DNA from: Pyrrhoderma lamaoense
Lineage: Eukaryota > Basidiomycota > Agaricomycetes > Hymenochaetales > Hymenochaetaceae
DNA: 64,000 nucleotides
Assembly (NCBI GenBank): GCA_002794735.1
Contig: NBAZ01000031.1
Span: 1 to 64,000 of the forward strand
Direction of reading: 5' to 3'
In this document: piece after piece, positions 26,037-35,245 of the stretch
How positions within the stretch are numbered: position 1 is the stretch's first letter
How the letters are laid out: each line of letters starts with the position of its first letter
The notes under the pieces: generated by a model
Told to the model about the DNA's origin: nothing
Databases searched by the model: none
The model's input: the letters and a program-made list of their open reading frames with translations, nothing else
Made by a program: the position numbers and the translations under genes

Positions 26037-26845
26037 TCATAGATAAAATGTATTTAATACATTCTTTTGTTTCTTTGACATATGTCCCTCATCGTCTCCT
26101 ACAGTAGCTCTTTCAGAGGATATTTTTTCGGGTTTTTCGTGATACTTGTGGACAATAGCGAAGCTCTCCATATTGACATGGCGAAGGTAAGCAATGAATC
26201 GGGCATGAAGTTTCGGTGACGTGTACTTGATAGACCGCGGGTTATCGACTTCCTTGGCTCGATACTCATCCACAATTTCCTCCCGCACAAGATCCAGCGC
26301 TGCTGTGATGCTGACGAAGTAGTTGGGAATGCACTTGACGTAATTGTCGTATTTTTCTAGTTTTTCGAGAAAGTTCTGTCGTTTCGATGAATCCAAGACT
26401 CCAGAGAAGAGATTTTTCCGATTCGTCCTGCGGGTGACAATATCCCCTCGATCAACAAGTTCACCCTCCTTCTCAAGCGCGAACATCGCCCAGATCATGA
26501 CCCACCATACGGATTAAATATCATGGATGTAATTGTAAGAAATTCCATTACGATCGGACTTCGATCTCAGAATCTCAAGTCTGGCTACATTCGCGCGCAT
26601 CTCTGCGTCAGTATCCGCTTCAGTGTCTTTCGGTTGTCTGGCCCTCTTCGCAAACTCTAGGTCCCCCCTTGAGGACCCGTTGGAGTTGTGAAAAGGAGCA
26701 ACCAGATGTGGCAACACAGAGGATAGGGTTTTAATCAGATAATTTAACGAGCCCTGCACCCCCCCCGCCCGCAGGGGCTTGCAGCAAGATCTACGATGCC
26801 CCGTTGAAGCTAGCTGCTAGCCCTGCGGGGGGAGGAAATATGTTA

Positions 26846-26900
26846 GGGCCCTTAGCTTAACTGGTAGAGTACCTCATTGTCAATGAGGGGTGTCCCAGTT
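26846..26900 (+). tRNA. Partial mitochondrial-type tRNA-Asp (GUC)
   Basis: The D arm (GCTTAACTGGTAGAGT) and a perfect anticodon stem-loop (CCTCA-TTGTCAA-TGAGG, anticodon GUC) are present. The T arm breaks off after CCCAGTTCG, where a GC-rich cluster begins, and no matching 3' acceptor strand follows. It looks like a tRNA truncated by GC-cluster insertion and is probably not functional. Confidence 0.45.
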
Positions 26901-26925
26901 CGCGCCCACCCGCCCCGAAGGGGAC

Positions 26926-27010
26926 TACGAGTAAAGGGACTTGAACTCTTACAATCAATAATAATTATGAATACCTAAAATTCACCCGGCTACCATTTTG
27001 GCATACTCGT
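26926..27010 (-). tRNA. Mitochondrial-type tRNA-Leu (UAG)
   Basis: On the minus strand the acceptor strands ACGAGTA and TACTCGT pair over 7 bp. The D arm contains GCCAAAATGGTAGC, the anticodon stem TGAAT/ATTCA encloses TTTAGGT (anticodon UAG), there is a long variable arm as expected for Leu, and the T arm includes GTTCAAGTC. It is 85 nt including the discriminator base. Being inside nuclear DNA it is most likely an inert mitochondrial copy. Confidence 0.7.
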
Positions 27011-27084
27011 TTAACAGTTAATTTGCAGCACCTGCTAGCCCACCCCCTTTGGGGGCTAGTGCAAGATCTACGATGGTTTTATGA

Positions 27085-27155
27085 TAAGGAGTAGAGTAAT
27101 CGAAACTCTGTCCGTAAAGTGTAAATTTACTGCTAAACCACTCAGCTAACCCTTT
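27085..27155 (-). tRNA. Mitochondrial-type tRNA-Val (UAC)
   Basis: On the minus strand the acceptor AAAGGGT pairs with ACTCCTT (one mismatch, one G-U). The D arm is GCTGAGTGGTTTAGC, the anticodon arm GTAAA-TTTACAC-TTTAC has anticodon UAC, and the T arm AGAGT-TTCGATT-ACTCT is perfect. Length is 71 nt. It is inferred to be part of the mitochondrial-type insert. Confidence 0.65.
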
Positions 27156-27958
27156 TAATACTTATTCCTACCCCCCCCCCCCCCCTGTGCAAGACCCGAA
27201 GGGCTAGACCCCGTTGGGGCCCGTTTCCTATTTGTGATAGGATCTGTATATAAGTAGATATTCCCTTCACTTATGTCTCGGTTTACCCATCCTGCCTCAT
27301 GGATACGCCGAAGAGCTGAATACAGTTGAAGTTATTATCAGATGTCGTGGGATTCAAAGTACTCACCTTCAATCACATCATTCAGCACAAGTTTAATATC
27401 CATACTGTTCTTCAAGTTATAAAATGGGGTTGCGCCCTCCTTGTACAAGTCCCGGTAATGATGGCATTGAGGGTAGCTCTTTCTCTCGTCATACTCACGG
27501 ACTTGAATGACATCCTTATTTTTATCATTTATCCCGATTAACTTCTTCTTGGAGGAAAGCTCTGAAGGAATCGGAATCTCATACTGCTGAGAATAATTAC
27601 CACTAATCATATGCATCTTATTGTTTGGTTTATTCTCTACATGTGAAAATGTAGACCCCGTCAATGATACTATATCAAATTTGGAACCAGAGACTTGATT
27701 CCAATCTATGAAAAGGTGATGTAGTTGAGTGTGTATTAGATGCTAATGTAAAATTCAACGGGAAAGCATACCTGCATGCTCTTTCGTTCGGTCTGGAGTC
27801 TGAGTCTCTTTCATGTTGACAGTACAAGGTGGATCTGACATCGGATTCGAGAGCTCATCCGGATAATTCGAAGAGCTCCCTCCGAAACTGTGCATACAAG
27901 CACGGTCTATGAGATTGGCATCCAGAGAAGTAGGATTAGGTGTGTTATCCCAGCCTAC

Positions 27959-28471
27959 CATATCCGGATGCAAGGACCAGCAAGAACGGATGGGAGTCAT
28001 AATACTAAGAATGAATGGTGGTTTGTACTAAAACACGACTAGTCACGGCTTGGATCCATTAGAAGAATAATGGTACTTGTCACGTAATAAGCATGTAACA
28101 GACACATTCAACAGACACATAATGATAGGAAGAAACACTGTTGATAATTTGGACTGAAATGTAGTGCGAGTAAGAACCTCAGAACAACAGTTAAACTGAA
28201 AATCTAACTATTCAAGAACCAATGACTTGTACTAAGTATAGCAGCTGGTTCGACTCCACCCTATTACCGTAATTACGTATCTCCTCAGACTATCCAAATC
28301 GGGGCAAGAGCCGTCCTTCTGTGGAAATCTTCTTTGAGACTGTAAAGGGCTCAGATGACGTCACCATCTAATGGATCCAAGCCGTGACTAGTCGTGTTTT
28401 AGTACAAACCACCATTCATTCTTAGTATTATGACTCCCATCCGTTCTTGCTGGTCCTTGCATCTGGATATG
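27959..28471. promoter_or_regulatory. Divergent promoter with near-perfect palindromic arms (G/H)
   Basis: The arms 27959-28062 and 28368-28471 are reverse complements over about 104 bp with one mismatch seen by eye. They reach from the start codons of G and H outward through the shared upstream block (GGTTTGTACTAAAACACGAC). The loop of about 305 bp holds no ORF of note. The same structure, cut on the right, is at 252-722. Confidence 0.65.
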
Positions 28472-31217
28472 GTAGACCGGGATGAGACACCTCTGGATAT
28501 CAGTCTCCTAGACTGTGCTTATATTCACAATGTTGGAGAGAGCTCTTCGAATTATCCAGATGAGCTCTCGAATCCGATTTCAGATCCACCTTGTACTGTC
28601 AACATGAAAGAGACTCAACTTCCGGACCAGACAAAAGAGGATGCAAGTACGCTCTCCCACCAATTTATACATCATTGCTTAATGCACACTCAACTAGATT
28701 ATCTTTTCATAGATTTGAATCAAGTCTCCGGTCCTCCCAACTTTGATAATTTATCATCATCGGAGGCTGCATTTTCACATGTAGAGAATACATTGGAAGA
28801 TAATATCAATATGAGTATGACAGAGAATCTACAACCGAAATCTTCACTTGATATGGTATCCGGATCTTACGAAATATATCAAAAAGGGATTATGGATGGT
28901 ACTGGAAGATCAATATGTCATGTGTCTGATAAGTACCTCTTCGAGCATGTTCTACCACCACTTCGTCAAGGTCTGGATACTGAGATGGTATGCAAAAGAC
29001 TGAAGAGAAGACATGTTCTTCTGAATATGGGGAAAGGAAGATACAAATGGAAGGGAGTAGACATGTCTAAGAAGAGAGATAATCGCAACAGCATAACCAT
29101 ATGGAAGACATTTCAGAGTATTATAACAGCACTGAAATACGAGGCGAATAAAGTGTCATCAAATAGATCACGGAATACGCTGGTTTTCAAGTCAGGAGAC
29201 AATGGAATATCATTGTCTGCAGAGACCAATATAGAAGCCGCACTACTCCTCGCTGACTATACAGGGAACCATGGGGTTAAGAGTAACTGGTATGACATCG
29301 CCATTCCTATCTTTCTCAGTGATGGTGAACATGATGATTATTGTAATGTAAGTCACAAATAATCGCATTGCTATTCTCTAATCCTGATATATGGAGTAGG
29401 ATATTGGTGAAATTGTTCACTGCATGCAACATATGATGGCACATGATCTCTGCCGAAGATTCGTATACGGGATTCAATTCAGCAACGGATCTATGCATGT
29501 ATGGTTCATCTCGAGAAGTTCGATACTCGTCAGTAATAAAATCGACTTCAATAAAGTATGCACTTTCTTTCACTTATACACACTGATACTAAGTGAAGTA
29601 TGTGTAGGATCACAAGAGTGTGATCAGGATATTTCTCTCTTTGTTATACGCGTCTAAATCGGATCTTGGATGGGATCCAAGTATATCTACGAGACTTGTC
29701 GATGGAGAGCGTGTTCACACAATCGATGTTTCTGGTATCCGTGTACAAACAGACGAGTCAATGGCACTCTCTCTTCAGCGATCGAAGATGATCCTCGGTT
29801 CAGGAGCCCGTATTTACCAGGCTTATAAGATTATCGATGAAGAAAGAGCTGAGCTACTTGTTCTGAAGGATTACTGGATAGAAGACGGGAAGATTCCTGA
29901 GTGTTCAATACGGGAGCAAATTCTGAGAGATATTGAAGATGAGAATGACCGGGAGTATGTTGATGAACATATTCTTACCCCTCTAGCGTATGGGATGGTT
30001 AAAGTAGGAGACATTGATGATCATACTGAGATGATGATGCTTGGAGAGAAGTCACTAGATCTCTCAGAGCGGATCGATTCATTGACTACTGTAGAGGTTG
30101 TGTCTGAGAAGATGATGATCGGGTCAGAGAATGAGAATAATGATACTAAGAGTCAGATATCTCGAGCCCGGGAAGATAATCAAGAGAAGAGGGACATCCA
30201 TCGATATCATTACCGTATATTGTACAAGGAGGTTGCAACCCCGTTTTATAACTTGAAGAACAGTATGGATATCATACTTGTGTCAATTGACGTGCTTGAG
30301 AGTAAGTATCATAATTTCTGGAACACCTGATGATAATACTGACCATATCTAGCTCTTCGGCGTCTTCATGAGGCAGGATGGGTGCACCGAGACATAAGTG
30401 GAGGAAATATGTACTTATATACAGATCCTATCACAAATAGGAAACGGGGAATGATTGGAGACCTAGAATTTGCCAAGAGGGCCGGAGAGGGTGCCAGATA
30501 TGATGTTCGAACGGTATGTACTTTATCATATACTTTTACAAGATCCTGCTTATACTGACAAGTCAACCATAGGGCACACCTGACTTCATGGCAATTGAAA
30601 TAGCAAATGAGAAATACCTTTTTAGATCCGAGCAATTAAGTCAATCCGAAGCAGACTTTGACGCAGAGATGCGCGCGAATGTGGCCAGACTTAAGATTCT
30701 GAGATCGAAGTCCGATAGTAATGGTATTTTTTACAATTATATCCATGATATTGAGTCCGTATGGTGGGTCATGATCTGGGCGCTGTTCACGTTCGAGAAG
30801 GAGGGTGAACTTGTTGATCGAGGGGATATTGTCACCCGTAGGACGAACCGGAAAAATCTCTTCTCTGGAGTCTTAAAGTCAACGGATCGCCGAGACTTTC
30901 TCAAAGAATTAGGAGATTACGACAATTACACGAAGTGCATTCCCGACTACTTCTTCAGCATCTCAACAGCGCTGGATCTTGTGCGGAAGGGAATTGTGCG
31001 GGAGTATCGAGCCAAGGAAGTCGATAACCCGCAATCTATCAAATGCACATCATCGAAACTTCATGACGGATTCATTGCTTACCTTCGCCGTATCGATATG
31101 GAGAGCTTCGCTATTGTCCGCATGTCTCCCGATAAACCCAAACTAACAGCCTCTAAACGAGCCACTGTAGACGACGATGAAGGGCATTCGTCGAAGAAAC
31201 AAAAGTATGCATTCTAA
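28469..31217 (+). CDS. FunK1 fungal-type protein kinase, copy H (complete)
   Basis: A FunK1 family kinase of 822 aa, complete by reading. Exons are 28469-28646, 28713-29347, 29400-29555, 29608-30301, 30353-30513 and 30573-31217; introns are 66, 52, 52, 51 and 59 nt. Intron 1 is 66 nt without a stop, so a retained form would stay in frame. The start at 28469 was chosen because MV-x-x-D matches the starts of the other copies; an in-frame ATG at 28430 is possible. Domain order: variable N-terminus, YLFEHVLPPL region (exon 2), CRRFVYGI (exon 3), LGWDP (exon 4), HRDISGGN catalytic loop and GDLEFAKRAG (exon 5), GTPDFMAIEIA and WWVMIWALFTFEKEG (exon 6), and a basic SSKKQKYAF tail that could act in nuclear import. 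Exon 4 is the first type. Confidence 0.85.
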
Positions 31218-32097
31218 TATGGTTTATCTGTATTCATAGCCTGACGCTAGACTCCAAGGTGTAGCCATTCACTTTCATAGATACTCTGCTTTCAATACTT
31301 CACTGAGGACCAGAATGTCCGAAACCCGCTTGTTAGATTGCTCTTCTTATCGCACTTCTGTTCGCATTGCTCTGTCACTCTCTCATAGCGTAGCATCTTG
31401 TACTGTATCTGTTCTGGAATCTAGCATAATCTCTCATGTATCTCTTTCCACAACTTATTGTATATCATTCCATTCATGATTAGAACTTAGAGTTGGTATT
31501 GTTAATGAATAGATTTTTTTGATATCTTAAACAAGGAGCAACCGATTAAGAACCTCAGGCAAAAATTCATCGCTCAATATTCTCATGGGCCACGACTAGG
31601 ACTACGGGCCATTGGCTTGGTAATGACAATCAGTCTGAGTGTTATGCTACCCACCGAAAGTTCTGGTTTGAGACTCGGATTAATATAAATTCGCTATTCA
31701 AGGCAATGTCTTACTCCAGAAATGACTCTGTTCCTTCCGGAGTTACAACAATCGCGGAGGCAGAGCCTTTCATATAGAAATGATTGACTGATCTCCATAC
31801 AACATTCATCGACTACCTTCACTAAGTCGAAATCGGGGAGCTTTATGTATCCTACGTATCTATGACTAATACCGAGAAGTCAGCCTCTAAACGGGTCACT
31901 GTAATAGACGATGAAAGGCATTTGTCAAGAATTTAAGTATGTATTTCATCACAGCTGATCCATATTCATGGCCTGACACTAGACTTCGAGGTATAGCCAA
32001 TCCTTCTCATAGGTTATATGTTGCCATTCTTTCGATGATGAATAAGATGTTTAGTTTTTGCATGTCTAGTTGCTTTCCTTTTTGCATATCTGTCCGT
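31218..32097 (+). repeat. 3' flank of copy H and a stray FunK1 tail fragment
   Basis: 31218-31790 is the FunK1 3' flank repeat. Around 31860-31945 lies a short piece resembling the very end of exon 6 (the SASKRVTV-like stretch before the basic tail), followed by a second piece of 3' flank. No complete gene is present. Confidence 0.5.
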
Positions 32098-32370
32098 TGT
32101 AGGACCAAATAAGTAGATAGTTAGTCGTATTGCACTTATAATGCACTTTGTAACTCACCCGGAGAGCCCATTATTACTATATTTCCTTACTCTCGGCCGC
32201 GCTTCAGGGCCATTTCTCTTACTACCTGGCTTCATTCCTTACTCTTACTTGAGGACAGGGTGTTTATATGTGCCCCTCATTTCTGATAGCCTAAACCATT
32301 CGTCCAGTGGCATATAGCCACTTGTAAACCATGATTTCCTTATCAACTACCCTTCATTACCTCGATTTTA
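32098..32370 (-). mobile_element. Partial LTR-like element
   Basis: This is the diverged 3' portion of the LTR-like element in inverted orientation, beginning TGTAGGACC and carrying the GCACTTATAATGCAC and CTCGGCCGCGC segments. It ends where a FunK1 exon 4 fragment begins, so it also sits at a breakpoint. Confidence 0.55.
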
Positions 32371-33280
32371 ATCTTCTTGGAGGCAAGCTCTGTAGGAATT
32401 AGAGTCTCATGATGACAAGAATAGCTAAAAGATTTACTAAGAAGCCTAACCTTCTTCGTATGGCCCTCGGTATCACCCATTCTGATCTTTCCATATGCTA
32501 TGAGTGCAAGAAGCTGTCCGCTTACATACTCCCGGTCATCAGCGCCAGCAATGTCAATTAAAATCTGATCACGAAATTCGTGTTCAGAGATTCGCCCATC
32601 TTCGAGCCAGACATCTTTGACTAAAACCTTCTCAGCTTTCTTTTCCCAACAGCCCTATTCTCCAAGTAGATACGTGTACCCGATCCAGTATTGTTCTGAG
32701 CTTTTTAATCAGAGATATTCAGGATCGCATCTGTCATGACTCGAGTACCAGAAACACTGATCGTGTAAACATGCTCGTCATTGAAAATACTCGTGGATAT
32801 ACTTGGATCCCAACCAAGATATGTTTTAGATGCATATAGCAAGGAGAGAAATATCCTGACGACACTCTCGTAGTCCTTCATTTGTTCCGGTTAATAACAG
32901 TTTGTATACAAATGAAAGAAAGTGCATACTATAATGAAGTCAATTCAATTACTGACGAGTATCGAGCTTCTGGAAAGGAGTCATACGTGCATAGCTCCGT
33001 TGATAATATAATACCCGAATGTAATCTCCGGCAGGGATCATGTGCCATTAATTGTTGTATGAAGCGTACTGTTTGTCCAATATCCTACTCCGGATATCAG
33101 AATTAGAGAGCTTCTCTTACGATAGATTAATATGGTAGGTTTGAAATCGGATTCGAGAGTTCATCAGGAGACTCCGAAGAGCCCTTTCCATCATTGCAAT
33201 CTTCACGCGTGCAAGAACGGTCCATAGAGCTCACGTCCAGGGATGCAGGATCCGATGTCTCGTCCTGGTTTACCATACTC
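32371..33280 (-). pseudogene. FunK1 fragment H' (exons 4, 3 and 1)
   Basis: Diverged pieces of FunK1 exon 4 (about 32371-32880, second sequence type), exon 3 (about 32930-33105) and exon 1 (about 33106-33280) lie in order on the minus strand. Exon 2 is missing and the exon 3 end is fused directly to exon 1. Exons 5-6 are missing on the other side, where an LTR fragment lies. Several frame changes are visible in exon 4. It is a relic. Confidence 0.7.
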
Positions 33281-33639
33281 AGATAAAGACACCAGGATGG
33301 GGGAGAGAGATGACAACACAGAACTTAAGGTAGATGGTGGTTTGTGGTTGATCGCATCTAGTCACGGCTTGGTTCCATTAATGGCAGACAATATATAGAG
33401 ATAAATGTGCTAAACACGTAATACGTACTTTCTAACAGACATATATTCATGATAGGAAGACGTGCCGTTGCAAGAATGGAGTGAATCGGAAAGTGGTATA
33501 CAACTCACAGAACCGAGAGACAAATTGAGAGTATGTACAAAGAAGACAGAATCAGCGAGTAAGATTATAGCGTTACATGACTGTGATAATAACCATGATT
33601 GTAACAACTTCTATATTTTATTTTTAATCTCGAGTCCAT
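33281..33639. other. Upstream region of relic H'
   Basis: It contains the shared upstream block in a variant form (GGTTTGTGGTTGATCGCATC near 33340-33359) and the TATAGAGATAAATGTGCTAA element near 33395, as in the flank of copy C. It ends at the LTR-like element. No gene seen. Confidence 0.5.
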
Positions 33640-34375
33640 TGCAGGACCAGCTAAGTGTTTGGCCGGTCGTAGTGCATTTATAATGCACTTTCTAACTCGC
33701 CCGAGAAGTCCATTGCTACTACTCGGCCGCGCGCCTCGTTCATTTCTCTTACTATTTAGCTTCACTTTCTACTCTTACTCGAGGGTAGGGTTCATTTATA
33801 CGACCCCCTCGTTTCTGATAGCTTAAAACCTTCGCCCAGTCGCATATAGCCACCTGGACGCCATGCTTTCCTTATTATCTACCCTTTATCTCGCGTTTTG
33901 CTATATAAGCCTCCAGACTGGAGGCCGTAGTTAATCATTCAATTCCCAGTTAATCCCCAGTCTATTCACCCCCCCCCGAGTATCTCTCTACTAGTCTCCT
34001 GTACTCTTTATCTACTTTGCTGCTGCTTTATTAGGCTGCCCGGGCGCGCTTGTAACGCTCTGACCGTGCTGCAAGTCGTCCGGGCGGACTGAAATACATA
34101 CACTTATGTCTCAAACTACAGCCTCGGTCGGGGCTCTGTTCTATACGTTTCTACTACTTTTACTGGTCTGTGAAGTCTCAGCTCGCCTCGAGGTCTCTAT
34201 CAGTCTCTACGGTCCGACCGAGATCTCGGCCGGACGGCCGAGGTCGAGTAACTCGCTCTTTAGCCCCCAAATCTTAGCCTGAGCATCGTGTCTGGTGTAG
34301 GCAGACTCTAAACCCCATGTCCTCGCCACTAAATACGACACCAAGGTCAAAATCTGACTAAAAATTAAGTTTTCA
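33640..34375 (-). mobile_element. Solo LTR-like element, inverted full-length copy
   Basis: A 736-bp reverse-complement copy of 11091-11829 with the same GC-rich palindrome (near 34220-34240), TATA-like region and CA/TG ends (one end reads TGCAGGACC rather than TGTAGGACC). It lies between the upstream region of relic H' and the 3' flank of copy I. No target-site duplication or internal coding region is visible. Confidence 0.7.
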
Positions 34376-35245
34376 CCATACTATGTATATCTCGTCTGAG
34401 AGCCCCTAGGAAAAGTAGAATACTTAAGTAGTGTATAACTCAAACTAGTATGCTATATCCTTTTAAGACTCGTAATATCTTGTATATCGCCACTGCTAGT
34501 ATCCTTTACCTTTCTATCTCGAATCTTCCTGAGACTCATATCAGTATCTCTTCTCTCTAATGATACTGGTGTCGATCCAAGTTTCAATATGGATATTACC
34601 ATACGATTATTGGCTAAGTCTTCCGCAGCCCCTTATATTATGTCTCTACGAGGATTTGCATAGTTGGTTTGACTCCGTCTTACTACCAGCTACCTCGATC
34701 ATACGTCATTTCTATATGAAAGGCTCTGCCTCCGCGATTGTTGTAACTCCGGAAGGAACAGAGTCATTTATGGAGTAAGACATTGCCTTGAATAGCGAAT
34801 TTATATTAATCCGAGTCTCAAACCAGAACTTTCGGTGGGTAGCATAACACTCAGACTGATTGTCATTACCAAGCCAATGGCCCGTAGTCCTAGTCGTGGC
34901 CCATGAGAATATTGAGCGATGAATTTTTGCCTGAGGTTCTTAATCGGTTGCTCCTTGTTTAAGATATCAAAAAAATCTATTCATTAACAATACCAACTCT
35001 AAGTTCTAATCATGAATGGAATGATATACAATAAGTTGTGGAAAGAGATACATGAGAGATTATGCTAGATTCCAGAACAGATACAGTACAAGATGCTATG
35101 CCATAAGAGATTGATGGAGCAATGCGAACAGAAATGTGACAAGAAAAGCAATCTTAACAACCGGGTTCTAAATATTCTGGTCCTCAGTGAAATAATGAAA
35201 GTATACTATCTAGATATGGGATTGGCTACACCTTAGAGTCTAAAG
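34376..35245 (-). repeat. FunK1 3' flank repeat, downstream of copy I
   Basis: It corresponds to 745-1494 and 12960-13778. There is no coding gene; the ORF at 34560-34778 is a chance reading also seen in other flank copies. Confidence 0.6.

Larger units (their letters stand above)
26667..27220. mobile_element. Nuclear copy of mitochondrial-type DNA (NUMT)
   Basis: A 0.55-kb block unlike its surroundings interrupts a FunK1 exon. It carries two well-folding mitochondrial-type tRNA genes (Leu-UAG and Val-UAC, minus strand), a partial tRNA-Asp-like sequence (plus strand), several GC-rich hairpin clusters (for example CCCGAAGGGG, CCCCGTTGGGG, GCTAGCCC), a repeated 15-mer GCAAGATCTACGATG (near 26783 and 27061), and long C runs (27163-27185). 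Fungal mitochondrial intergenic regions look like this. A misjoin in the assembly is the alternative. Confidence 0.75.
26037..27961 (-). pseudogene. FunK1 kinase copy G, broken by mitochondrial-type insert
   Basis: It starts at 27961 with a readable exon 1 (27755-27961). Exon 2 is cut short and joined to the middle of exon 4 (27338-27664), so the N-terminal lobe is missing. Exon 5 is split by foreign DNA at 26667-27220, with only about 9 nt of the exon lost at the site. The end of exon 5 and the beginning of exon 6 are fused by a further deletion near 26640, removing intron 5 and the conserved exon 6 start. A nonsense codon near 26514 replaces the Glu-Ser region of IESVWW. It is clearly non-functional. 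Confidence 0.85.
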
